Source of the DNA: Hyaloperonospora brassicae
Lineage: Eukaryota; Oomycota; Peronosporomycetes; Peronosporales; Peronosporaceae
DNA length: 64,000 nt
Reading direction: 5' to 3'
Assembly: GCA_947650285.1 (NCBI GenBank)
Contig: CANTFL010000491.1
Location: forward strand, 1 to 64,000
The position numbers were made by a program, and so were the translations under genes. The notes under the pieces were generated by a model that saw nothing but the letters and a program-made list of their open reading frames with translations, searched no databases and was not told the DNA's origin. This document shows, in pieces, positions 1-9,713 of this stretch. Each line of letters opens with the position of its first letter. Within the stretch, counting starts at the first letter, position 1.

Positions 1-194
1 GAGCGTCACCATACACTCAGTTAGATTAGTATAATTAAGTTTAGTCAAACAAAGAGACAGTGGTTAAAGACTTAATTATATTAATATAACAGTTTTGCTT
101 TTACCTTATCTACGCTTCCTCGTTCGCCTCGTGAACGTCTGTTGGGGCACCGAAAGCCTTGCGTTAAGTTCACGCAAGGGTGTGTTCCGTTACA
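1..194 (+). repeat. Family I LTR, 3' part (window-truncated)
   Basis: Matches 3692-3885, the second half of the complete LTR, and ends with CCGTTACA at 187-194. The first half lies outside the window. Confidence 0.9.
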
Positions 195-452
195 CTCAAT
201 ATAATTTGTATTACTTCATCTTCTACTGCGCAAGTGCGCCTACGTTCTAACACTATCAGGTCAGCGGCTTTAAAGTATCTGCTCCCCATCGCTGCAGGAC
301 GCGACAGCCGCGCTCATACTCCGACGTCGAGCACATCGGACGTTCGTTCGGTATCCGCTTCAAGCCATTGATTGAGTAAAAGAAGTGTCTACAGAAAAGG
401 GTTCAAACCGAAGTGTGCAAGTAGCCACATATGGGGTAGACCAGCACAAGCG

Positions 453-461
453 CACCAGTGC
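453..461. repeat. 9-bp target site duplication, left (partner 2774-2782)
   Basis: CACCAGTGC stands immediately left of the left TIR and again immediately right of the right TIR, in direct orientation. The same pair occurs in the second tandem unit at 4144-4152 and 6465-6473. Confidence 0.85.
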
Positions 462-632
462 GGGGAATTCTTAAAAAACACCAGTGTTCGCCTAAAAAAC
501 ACCGTTGCGATGAGGCTATCCATTACTCTTGTTTACTAGATACACAAAAGGGTAAAGAAAATACTACTTTTGACTGAACTTCGCTAGAAACGTTTCTAAG
601 ATAAGTCGGACACTCCGCATTTTAAACGGACT
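462..632 (+). repeat. MULE left terminal inverted repeat
   Basis: Reads inward as the imperfect reverse complement of 2602-2773. Well-matched blocks include AACACCAGTGTTCGCC, GATGAGGCTATCC and CACAAAAGGGTA. Small substitutions and indels separate the two arms. Confidence 0.85.
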
Positions 633-2016
633 GCAGTCCTAATTTGTTGATAGCCTACTCAGAGCCTAGCCCTTGCACACGCTCAGCAATCGCTGCTCGT
701 GAATACCGTCACGTTGAATATATCACGGCGCATGCATCGATTTTGCTTCTGTACTTCTCATTCTCGGTCTTCCCTCCCGCCGTCTTTAAAGATCGCCAGC
801 AATCATCTGAGTATACAATAGTAGTAAAAGGGGAACGGGCTGTTGCAATCGGTGGAGTTATAGCCATCATGCGAGAAAGATAGAATAATTGTGCTTTTCG
901 AATGTTTCTGATGACTGAGTGACTAACAAGCTAAACCACATTTTGCTGTGTAAATTGCTTTTGCTAGTATTTTTCTATGTATCGTGTTTATTGATGTTGA
1001 GCATCCCCACGCTGGTGTCGCGTTCTGGGAGTTTAACAACTCTTTTGCTATTGCAAAGTTTTTACTACTAGTAGAGTCCAGGTACGTGGATGTGCGTATA
1101 GAAAAATGAGGTACGAGAACTGACAGCTGGTTAATAATGTTGTGGCGATGGTTGCAGGGGGCCTGGAGCGATCATGGTCACCATGATCGACCTTAATGCT
1201 AAGGTTTCTAAACGTGTCGATGCGACTTACGGTGTCCGCGATCAACCCGACGCTGCTTGCTTTTTGTATTGGCACAATGCATTAGGTCCTTGCGATGCCG
1301 TGTGAAAACATACCATAATTATTGGAGCTAAATGATCTGTGTTGTTAAGGAGACTGCAGTATATGGCACCAGTCTACTTAAATTCACGCTGGCACAAGCC
1401 GTCCTATTTCCCATCGGCGTTTGTTGCAGTATTATAACATGGTTATACTTGTTCTCCTTTTGAGGAAGTAATAGCAGGTTGGTAATGCTGCTGCTGACAG
1501 GTTTTGTGCAACACGGCTAACTAGCGTCGTGTGTGTATTTTAGATTTGATATGGCACGACCGATCACTTCATTCAATAAAATGACATGGGTTGTTGTACT
1601 TTCTGCTTGCACGAGATATCTTTTGCGCGAAGCCATCGGTTTGTTGTTTATTGACTCCCATAGATGATGCCGAGGAGACATGTCCTTGCCGACGTAATGC
1701 TAAGGAAAGCGTCATTAGTCCATATTAACAACTAATGGGTGTGTAAAAATGTAAATGCTGTTGGACATACCGCCACCATCTTACCTTTCGCTCTCGAACG
1801 CGACGACGCAGCCAATCCCGCCGCTGCAAAGACTGTCTCGTCCGATACCGCTTATGTTTCAACAGCAGCAAGTTCCACCGATTCAGACATCGTCGCTGCA
1901 GATGTTGCCGTCACGCCCTTGGCTTGTACCTGCGCCGTTGCAGGAGCCGTCGTCTCGTATATGAAGACTAAGTCTGTTTAAGAGAGAGAGGGGAACAGAC
2001 TGTCTATGACACGAAA

Positions 2017-2600
2017 TTATGGTGTATAAGACGTCTCGAAAGACCTAAGACAGGATAGCAACGCCGGTGTCGAATGATCCGGTGGTTGGACGAGTCTCAC
2101 CACTATGTGCGGTGCTAAAGATGGGGCCATGGTGAGCAGCCCGATGCATTGCATTAGACGAGCTCCGGCCACCTGGGTGTGTAGATTCCTACACTCCCGC
2201 ATCGCTAGTGCGTGTAATTGCCGAAAACTTTGAACTATGTATTCGTACATACATCCCGCCAAAGTGACGGAAAGACCTTCGTGAGCGACCCGATCGCGCT
2301 GAACCCATATAGTCGTGATACATATTAAACATAATACCCACCACATCCGCTTCCATTGACACACATAAGCCTCCATTGAATGTCCAAACGCACTCAGCAG
2401 CCGCCGTGATATGATCGGATTCAACGGAGGGGACGTCCGTGACATGCAAAAACTCGCATGAAGCTGCATACTGGTCGGAGTTCCCGTGCATCCGGTCCAG
2501 TAGGTTATGAGTGTAGGCCGCCAACCCTGGGCGGTTGCACAAGCCCAAAAAATGTGATCCAAAGTCTCTCATATGCCCGCGATAGACCGAAGGTGTTCGA
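2017..2600 (-). pseudogene. LINE-type reverse transcriptase C-terminal (zf-RVT-like) fragment inside the MULE
   Basis: The minus strand reads DHIFWACATAQGW shortly after a likely TTG or internal codon, then a tryptophan-rich stretch ending WVQRDRVAHEG. The pattern HIFWxCxxAQxxW followed some 70 residues later by WxxRxxxxHxG is that of the post-RT zinc-binding tail of non-LTR retrotransposons and of host proteins derived from them. The open frame runs about 180 codons and stops at 2017. There is no RT catalytic core, so it is a captured fragment and not an element. A second overlapping frame (2189-2572) is a shadow. Confidence 0.6.
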
Positions 2601-2601
2601 C

Positions 2602-2773
2602 CGCATTCCGGTCAAAAAGCGGAGGGTCCGACTTATAATAGAAACGTTATTAGCGAAGTTAAATCGAAACTGGTATTTTCTCTACCCTTTTGTGCATATA
2701 TTAAACAAGGTTAACGGATAGCCTCATCGAAACGGTGTTTTTTAGGCGAACACTGGTGTTTTTACTATTCCCC
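2602..2773 (-). repeat. MULE right terminal inverted repeat
   Basis: Inverted partner of 462-632, about 80-85% matched by eye. In tandem copy 2 the block at 6339-6342 reads tttc where copy 1 reads ttat. Confidence 0.85.
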
Positions 2774-3025
2774 CACCAGTGCATGTAAACGCGCGAGAGG
2801 TTATGTGTCTATTATTTTTATACCACCAAAACGTGAACTCATGACTGGGACGTTACAGTGTCACGGTTCTATCCTTGGCCTGTCAGTCGTTGCTCGCGAT
2901 TCAAAAGGAACCACACTTGACTTCCAGCGCATGTGAATTCCCGTCATTTCACGGTTCAGCTCAAGCCAGTGTTTTTCTCGTTCGGAAGCGGCCGTTTCTA
3001 AGACAATCCTCCCTTAGATGACCCG

Positions 3026-3355
3026 ATGGGGTCTAAGGTCGGCCTCAAGCAAGCTGCACTCGCAGACTCAGGTGTGGGCGCAGTGGACCGACGGGTCGCG
3101 CAAGCGGCCCTATATGGGGTACGTTACGAAATACAGGCGTACCCCGCGCCACGTGTCGCCGCTGCGGCAGTCGCACAGTCCAAGTTCGGGGGGCCGCGCA
3201 AGCGGATGTTGGGGGCCACTATCGCGGTCGGATGCGCTCCTAGGAGAGACATTACGTCGGGTTGGCGTTCCCCACGCGTTGCAGTTACTTCGGTGATCGC
3301 ACTCCACGTCAAGGAAGAGGAATTTTTTATCTTATTGGTGTTGCTTTGGCAATAG
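3026..3355 (+). CDS. Hypothetical 109-codon frame, copy 1
   Basis: I do not recognise this frame. It starts MGSKVGLKQAALADSG, is rich in alanine, arginine and valine in its first 90 residues, and ends in a hydrophobic EEEFFILLVLLWQ tail. It is open in both tandem copies with one conservative change (Val to Ala). An overlapping frame from 3018 is open for 167 codons in copy 2 but stopped at 3294-3296 here by a CGA to TGA change. GC content is higher than the surrounding sequence, which may be why both frames are open. Coding status is doubtful. Confidence 0.25.
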   Translation: MGSKVGLKQAALADSGVGAVDRRVAQAALYGVRYEIQAYPAPRVAAAAVAQSKFGGPRKRMLGATIAVGCAPRRDITSGWRSPRVAVTSVIALHVKEEEFFILLVLLWQ

Positions 3356-3496
3356 CAAACGACAGACCACTGGCTGTATCAACAGCTTTAGGGGTCCCTG
3401 GCACTATCAAGTGCCACGGTTCGGCCGACAGCCCGATTTGTCGAACCGATACCTAGAATGTCTCTTTTATAAAGGACCAGCCACGATTAGCCTCTG

Positions 3497-3885
3497 TGTA
3501 ACGGGGCAGCCCGTTACATGAAATTGTCACTTGAGAGATAATGACAATAAAGAATATAAAGATTGATATTCTTTAAACAATATCACCAAAGTGGTGATAT
3601 TGATGGGTCGACCAAAGGGCCTGTTCATTGGTTGATATCTTGATGATATCAACCCACCAATCGCCGCAAGATGCGCGCAATGAGTGGTGACGAGCGTCAC
3701 CATACACTCAGTTAGATTAGTATAATTAAGTTTAGTCAAACAAAGAGACAGTGGTTAAAGACTTAATTATATTAATATAACAGTTTTGCTTTTACCTTAT
3801 CTACGCTTCCTCGTTCGCCTCGTGAACGTCTGTTGGGGCACCGAAAGCCTTGCGTTAAGTTCACGCAAGGGTGTGTTCCGTTACA
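3497..3885 (+). repeat. Complete family I LTR (389 bp)
   Basis: Begins TGTAACGG and ends CCGTTACA, a perfect 8-bp terminal inverted repeat. Four perfect hairpins lie inside: 3497-3518 (arms TGTAACGGG), 3578-3602 (arms CAATATCACCA, 3-nt loop), 3630-3654 (arms GGTTGATATC, 5-nt loop) and 3848-3870 (arms CCTTGCGT, 7-nt loop). The flanking 5-mers (ctctg and ctcaa) do not form a target duplication, as expected if it arose by recombination. Confidence 0.92.
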
Positions 3886-4152
3886 CTCAATATAATTTGT
3901 ATTACTTCATCTTCTACTGCGCAAGTGCGCCTACGTTCTAACACTATCAGGTCAGCGGCTTTAAAGTGTCTGCTCCCCATCGCTGCAGGACGCGACAGCC
4001 GCGCTCATACTCCGACGTCGAGCACATCGGACGTTCGTTCGGTATCCGCTTCAAGCCATTGATTGAGTAAAAGAAGTGTCTACAGAAAAGGGTTCAAACC
4101 GAAGTGTGCAAGTAGCCACATATGGGGTAGACCAGCACAAGCGCACCAGTGC

Positions 4153-6464
4153 GGGGAATTCTTAAAAAACACCAGTGTTCGCCTAAAAAACACCGTTGCG
4201 ATGAGGCTATCCATTACTCTTGTTTACTAGATACACAAAAGGGTAAAGAAAATACTACTTTTGACTGAACTTCGCTAGAAACGTTTCTAAGATAAGTCGG
4301 ACACTCCGCATTTTAAACGGACTGCAGTCCTAATTTGTTGATAGCCTACTCAGAGCCTAGCCCTTGCACACGCTCAGCAATCGCTGCTCGTGAATACCGT
4401 CACGTTGAATATATCACGGCGCATGCATCGATTTTGCTTCTGTACTTCTCATTCTCGGTCTTCCCTCCCGCCGTCTTTAAAGATCGCCAGCAATCATCTG
4501 AGTATACAATAGTAGTAAAAGGGGAACGGGCTGTTGCAATCGGTGGAGTTATAGCCATCATGCGAGAAAGATAGAATAATTGTGCTTTTCGAATGTTTCT
4601 GATGACTGAGTGACTAACAAGCTAAACCACATTTTGCTGTGTAAATTGCTTTTGCTAGTATTTTTCTATGTATCGTGTTTATTGATGTTGAGCATCCCCA
4701 CGCTGGTGTCGCGTTCTGGGAGTTTAACAACTCTTTTGCTATTGCAAAGTTTTTACTACTAGTAGAGTCCAGGTACGTGGATGTGCGTATAGAAAAATGA
4801 GGTACGAGAACTGACAGCTGGTTAATAATGTTGTGGCGATGGTTGCAGGGGGCCTGGAGCGATCATGGTCACCATGATCGACCTTAATGCTAAGGTTTCT
4901 AAACGTGTCGATGCGACTTACGGTGTCCGCGATCAACCCGACGCTGCTTGCTTTTTGTATTGGCACAATGCATTAGGTCCTTGCGATGCCGTGTGAAAAC
5001 ATACCATCATTATTGGAGCTAAATGATCTGTGTTGTTAAGGAGACTGCAGTATATGGCACCAGTCTACTTAAATTCACGCTGGCACAAGCCGTCCTATTT
5101 CCCATCGGCGTTTGTTGCAGTATTATAACATGGTTATACTTGTTCTCCTTTTGAGGAAGTAATAGCAGGTTGGTAATGCTGCTGCTGACAGGTTTTGTGC
5201 AACACGGCTAACTAGCGTCGTGTGTGTATTTTAGATTTGATATGGCACGACCGATCACTTCATTCAATAAAATGACATGGGTTGTTGTACTTTCTGCTTG
5301 CACGAGATATCTTTTGCGCGAAGCCATCGGTTTGTTGTTTATTGACTCCCATAGATGATGCCGAGGAGACATGTCCTTGCCGACGTAATGCTAAGGAAAG
5401 CGTCATTAGTCCATATTAACAACTAATGGGTGTGTAAAAATGTAAATGCTGTTGGACATACCGCCACCATCTTACCTTTCGCTCTCGAACGCGACGACGC
5501 AGCCAATCCCGCCGCTGCAAAGACTGTCTCGTCCGATACCGCTTATGTTTCAACAGCAGCAAGTTCCACCGATTCAGACATCGTCGCTGCAGATGTTGCC
5601 GTCACGCCCTTGGCTTGTACCTGCGCCGTTGCAGGAGCCGTCGTCTCGTATATGAAGACTAAGTCTGTTTAAGAGAGAGAGGGGAACAGACTGTCTATGA
5701 CACGAAATTATGGTGTATAAGACGTCTCGAAAGACCTAAGACAGGATAGCAACGCCGGTGTCGAATGATCCGGTGGTTGGACGAGTCTCACCACTATGTG
5801 CGGTGCTAAAGATGGGGCCATGGTGAGCAGCCCGATGCATTGCATTAGACGAGCTCCGGCCACCTGGGTGTGTAGATTCCTACACTCCCGCATCGCTAGT
5901 GCGTGTAATTGCCGAAAACTTTGAAATATGTATTCGTACATACATCCCGCCAAAGTGACGGAAAGACCTTCGTGAGCGACCCGATCGCGCTGAACCCATA
6001 TAGTCGTGATACATATTAAACATAATACCCACCACATCCGCTTCCATTGACACACATAAGCCTCCATTGAATGTCCAAACGCACTCAGCAGCCGCCGTGA
6101 TATGATCGGATTCAACGGAGGGGACGTCCGTGACATGCAAAAACTCGCATGAAGCTGCATACTGGTCGGAGTTCCCGTTCATCCGGTCCAGTAGGTTATG
6201 AGTGTAGGCCGCCAACCCTGGGCGGTTGCACAAGCCCAAAAAATGTGATCCAAAGTCTCTCATATGCCCGCGATAGACCGAAGGTGTTCGACCGCATTCC
6301 GGTCAAAAAGCGGAGGGTCCGACTTATAATAGAAACGTTTCTAGCGAAGTTAAATCGAAACTGGTATTTTCTCTACCCTTTTGTGCATATATTAAACAAG
6401 GTTAACGGATAGCCTCATCGAAACGGTGTTTTTTAGGCGAACACTGGTGTTTTTACTATTCCCC
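4153..6464. mobile_element. Non-autonomous MULE, copy 2
   Basis: Identical in structure to 462-2773, with its 9-bp target duplications at 4144-4152 and 6465-6473. Since both tandem units carry the same insertion at the same site, the MULE landed before the unit was duplicated. Confidence 0.85.
5708..6291 (-). pseudogene. LINE RT tail fragment, copy 2
   Basis: Copy of 2017-2600 with two or three base changes, for example CYEYIVQSF becoming CYEYIFQSF. The frame remains open, which may only reflect the youth of the duplication. Confidence 0.6.
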
Positions 6465-6716
6465 CACCAGTGCATGTAAACGCGCGAGAGGTTATGTGTC
6501 TATTATTTTTATACCACCAAAACGTGAACTCATGACTGGGACGTTACAGTGTCACGGTTCTATCCTTGGCCTGTCAGTCGTTGCTCGCGATGCAAAAGGA
6601 ACCACACTTGACTTCCAGCGCATGTGAATTCCCGTCATTTCACGGTTCAGCTCAAGCCAGTGTTTTTCTCGTTCGGAAGCGGCCGTTTCTAAGACAATCC
6701 TCCCTTAGATGACCCG

Positions 6717-7046
6717 ATGGGGTCTAAGGTCGGCCTCAAGCAAGCTGCACTCGCAGACTCAGGTGTGGGCGCAGTGGACCGACGGGTCGCGCAAGCGGCC
6801 CTATATGGGGTACGTTACGAAATACAGGCGTACCCCGCGCCACGTGTCGCCGCTGCGGCAGTCGCACAGTCCAAGTTCGGGGGGCCGCGCAAGCGGATGT
6901 TGGGGGCCACTATCGCGGTCGGATGCGCTCCTAGGAGAGACATTACGTCGGGTTGGCGTTCCCCACGCGTTGCAGTTACTTCGGCGATCGCACTCCACGT
7001 CAAGGAAGAGGAATTTTTTATCTTATTGGTGTTGCTTTGGCAATAG
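6717..7046 (+). CDS. Hypothetical 109-codon frame, copy 2
   Basis: Same frame as 3026-3355 with one amino-acid change. Here the overlapping frame 6709-7212 is also open, for 167 codons, running into the following LTR. Neither is recognised. Confidence 0.25.
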   Translation: MGSKVGLKQAALADSGVGAVDRRVAQAALYGVRYEIQAYPAPRVAAAAVAQSKFGGPRKRMLGATIAVGCAPRRDITSGWRSPRVAVTSAIALHVKEEEFFILLVLLWQ

Positions 7047-7187
7047 CAAACGACAGACCACTGGCTGTATCAACAGCTTTAGGGGTCCCTGGCACTATCA
7101 AGTGCCACGGTTCGGCCGACAGCCCGATTTGTCGAACCGATACCTAGAATGTCTCTTTTATAAAGGACCAGCCACGATTAGCCTCTG

Positions 7188-7577
7188 TGTAACGGGGCAG
7201 CCCGTTACATGAAATTGTCACTTGAGAGATAATGACAATAAAGAATATAAAGATTGATATTCTTTAAACAATATCACCAAAGTGGTGATATTGATGGGTC
7301 GACCAAAGGGTCTGTTCATTGGTTGATATCTTGATGATATCAACCCACCAATCGCCGCAAGACGCGCGCAATGAGTGGTGACGAGGCGCCACCATACACT
7401 CAGTTAGATTAGTATAATTAAGTTTAGTCAAACAAAGAGACAGTGGTTAAAGACTTAATTATATTAATATAACAGTTTTGCTTTTACCTTATCTACGCTT
7501 CCTCGTTCGCCTCGTGAACGTCCGTCGGGGCACCCAAAACCCTTGCGTTAAGTTACGCAAGGGTGTGCCCCGTTACA
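7188..7577 (+). repeat. Family I LTR, 5' LTR of element I-3 (390 bp)
   Basis: Near-identical to 3497-3885 until about 7520, then carries a cluster of changes (for example cacccaaaacccttgcg for caccgaaagccttgcg). Ends CCGTTACA at 7570-7577. The stem near the 3' end is extended here to CCCTTGCGT / ACGCAAGGG. Confidence 0.92.
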
Positions 7578-7579
7578 CG

Positions 7580-7597
7580 TGGTAGCACTTTGTAGTC
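7580..7597 (+). promoter_or_regulatory. Candidate primer binding site of I-3
   Basis: TGGTAGCACTTTGTAG begins two bases after the LTR end, the usual place for a minus-strand primer site, and starts with TGG, the complement of a tRNA CCA end. I cannot assign the primer tRNA. Confidence 0.5.
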
Positions 7598-7621
7598 CTT
7601 ACAAGGACCACATCATCCAAC

Positions 7622-8754
7622 ATGAACATGTTGGATGAAGAAGACACCTTTCACGCCACGCGTGAAGGGTTTACCCATTTGAGTGACATCGAATGGGGTG
7701 CGGTAGAACGAATGAGTTCTACCGCAGGCGAACTCGTCGTTAGCGCCATGTTGGAGTCTCTAGACAGAGACCAACAACATGCCGCTATTGCCAAGTTCAT
7801 TCAAATGATCTTGTCGCCGAAAGGGAGAAAGTAGCCTTGCTTCACCAGCAAGGCCCTCAACAGGCCGAGCAGTTGAGAGAACTCGGTGCTCAACAGACAG
7901 AGCTGTTGAGACAGCAGCAATTCCATGCTGCTGTGGGCGGGACGGCGCATGCGCGTCGTCCCGAAGTGATGAAAGTCGACATCTCCAAGTACAGTGGAGT
8001 CCCGGAGGACTCCCTGTTACTATGGTTTGTCGAACTCGACAGAGCCCTAAGGGCTCGTCGCGTCGAAGATGAGCAAATGAAACTCACATTTGCTCAAATC
8101 CACTTGGCAGGGCGTGCCAAAACTTGGTCCTTGGGGCTCGAGAGTAGCGACCCAAATTTGTTTAGGTCGCTAGATGACTTCAAGTCCCGGCTCAGACAAA
8201 AGTTTGAGCCGCCACGGGCTGAGTTCAGGGCTCGTTCAGAGCTCCTGAACCTCAAGCAGGGTAAGCGTGATGTGCACGCTTACGCACAACATATACGACT
8301 CCTTGCGAGTAGTATAACTGCAAACCCAGGTCATGAACACACGTTGATTACGGTGTTCATGCAAGGGCTCGCAGAAGGGCCCGTCAGGAGCCATCTGTTC
8401 CGCCTTGAGCTGAATACGCTTGAAGAAGCCATCTCAGCTGCGGAACAGGAAGACTGTAGCATGAGACAGGCTCATGCTAGCTCAAACTCTTACCGTCCAC
8501 CAAGACGACAAGAGAGCGGAGATCCAGAACCAATGGTCCTCTGCTATGTTGAGAGCGAGAGACCTCGCTCTTCAAACAACAAGCGATTGCAGAAGTGCAA
8601 TCCCTGTCAGAAGTTAGGGCACTACACATATGAGTGTAGTGCTCCACGCCCAGTACCAAACAGTACTGATCGAAATGGACGACCATTTGCCATAAAGGGC
8701 AATGTGCGTGGGTCCAGAGCTGTTGCGAAGCCGCAACAGCGAGACGGACCATAA
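7622..8754 (+). pseudogene. gag: Gag of I-3, one frameshift
   Basis: Structural Gag polyprotein of a Ty3/Gypsy element, about 377 codons from ATG 7622. A single-base deletion near 7803-7806 shifts the frame (attcaaatgatctt here, attcagaatgaactt in II-2). After it, the frame continues KVALLHQQGPQQ to a TAA at 8752-8754. A glutamine-rich coiled stretch is followed by the retrotransposon Gag domain (YSGVPEDSLLLWFVELDRAL to about 8400), then a CCHC zinc knuckle CNPCQKLGHYTYEC with all four metal ligands present (8597-8638). This is the best preserved Gag in the window. Confidence 0.9.
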
Positions 8755-9713
8755 AAAAATAGTCGGGGTCAGTAGGGGCGGAGCGCCCTACTGATTCAGC
8801 AGCCTCAAGAGAATTTGCAAATCTCTTGACGAAAGTTTCTTCAGACACACACTCATTGTGTGTCTATGCACCTGGTGATGACGTTTCGCTCATCACTTTG
8901 AAGTTGGAAGCGACGAATGATTTGTCGCTTCGTGCCCTAGTAGACTGTGGGGCGTCGAACAACTTTGTTCGTCGCCAGTCACTTGAGGGTCGTAGGCTCA
9001 AGTTCGTTGAGCGCGACATTTCCCTCACGAGGATGACGGTGCGCTTTGCAACAGGCGCATCGATTACCGTTGAGAAACGTGTAGTAGGAATTCACTACAC
9101 GTTAGAGGGCTAACAGTACGATGATGACTTCATCGTACTGGATCTTGATGACAAATTTGATGTCATCCTGGGATTACCTTGGCTCAGAAAGTACGAGCCA
9201 AGGGTGAGCTGGCAGCATCGATCCGTGAAGATGCCTGCCGCTTGTTCATCAGATGGTTATCTGGTGAACGTCATGGAGAGTCCACAAGCGTGTGTATGTA
9301 CTGCGAGTGAGTGCGATGGCCTCACTTGCGGTACGGTCGGTAGCACGACTGCACAAGATCACAGTGTAGTTGATCACTACACTGTGGAGCAAGCTCCCGG
9401 CGGCTGTACAGGAGTACAGGCTGCGCCGAAGGTCCACCACTCGAATAAGTCGAGTGGACCGGGACATGGATGCATGCCTAGCGGGCAGCATCTTAGAAGT
9501 AAGAAATTTGTTGCCTTCAAAGGGCAACATGGAAATCCTAGGTCGAATGGAGAGTCGACCGTAGAGGATCGGTTCCTGACTATTGTTGCACAGTCACAGT
9601 CAGAAGACGTCGAGGGAATAAGTTCCCACGTACTAGAGGAAGGAGTTCCTCAAGAGTCACTTGCTGAGAGAACAATCTCTCAGCAATTTGTGAAAAAAAT
9701 TTCTTGGCAATAA
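8755..9713 (+). pseudogene. pol: Protease and adjoining region of I-3
   Basis: Retroviral-type aspartic protease with active-site motif ALVDCGASNNFVR (near 8934-8972). Cys stands where Ser/Thr is usual (DCGA rather than DSGA/DTGA), as in II-2, so it is a family trait. The frame is open from about 8790 except for one TAA at 9111-9113 (II-2 has a sense Lys codon there), then continues through FDVILGLPWLRKYEPRVSW to 9713. Gag and this frame differ by one base across an A7 run at 8753-8759. In II-2 the two join in a single frame, so a homopolymer indel is the likelier cause than programmed shifting. Confidence 0.85.

Larger units (their letters stand above)
462..2773. mobile_element. Non-autonomous Mutator-like (MULE) DNA transposon, copy 1
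   Basis: The element has long terminal inverted repeats of about 170 bp (left 462-632, right 2602-2773), starting GGGGAATTC on the left and GGGGGAATA on the right. Both sides are flanked by the direct repeat CACCAGTGC (453-461 and 2774-2782). Long TIRs beginning with G and a 9-bp target duplication are typical of Mutator-like elements. No transposase-like reading frame is visible. The interior carries an antisense fragment resembling the C-terminal tail of LINE reverse transcriptases and a short proline/glutamine-rich open frame (1755-1964), so it resembles a Pack-MULE carrying captured sequence. Confidence 0.85.
195..3496. mobile_element. LTR-bounded insert without gag-pol, copy 1
   Basis: This 3.3-kb stretch sits between two family I LTRs but shows no gag, protease, RT or integrase. 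About 2.3 kb of it is a MULE (462-2773); the remaining host sequence is only about 1 kb. There is no TGG-initiated primer binding site just after the LTR (the sequence begins ctcaatataat) and no purine tract just before the next LTR (ends cgattagcctctg). It could be a small non-autonomous LTR element that has lost its priming sites, or unrelated genomic DNA trapped between two solo LTRs and then duplicated. The missing priming sites make me slightly favour the second reading. Confidence 0.7.
3886..7187. mobile_element. LTR-bounded insert without gag-pol, copy 2
   Basis: Second tandem copy of 195-3496, same length. Differences seen include 3968 (A to G), 6180 (G to T), 6339-6342, and 6985 (T to C, which removes a stop). 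The same absence of a primer binding site and purine tract applies. Confidence 0.85.
1..7382. repeat. Head-to-tail tandem duplication, period 3,691 bp
   Basis: Bases 1-3691 recur at 3692-7382 with only about ten substitutions and no length change, so the copies are over 99% identical. Each unit is a family I LTR followed by 3,302 bp without gag-pol. A third LTR (7188-7577) then leads into a gag-pol element. The order LTR-insert-LTR-insert-LTR is what unequal crossing over between flanking LTRs produces. The left end of the array lies outside the window, so the copy number is unknown. Confidence 0.95.

Noticed and set aside
1048..1275. Short open frames inside the MULE (644-883, 1048-1275, 1739-1981)
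   Set aside because: No recognisable motif; lengths are within chance expectation. Presence in both tandem copies only reflects the recent duplication.
8750..8830. Programmed frameshift between gag and pol in I-3 at the A7 run
   Set aside because: In II-2 gag and protease read through in one frame at the same place, so the shift in I-3 is most simply a homopolymer indel.
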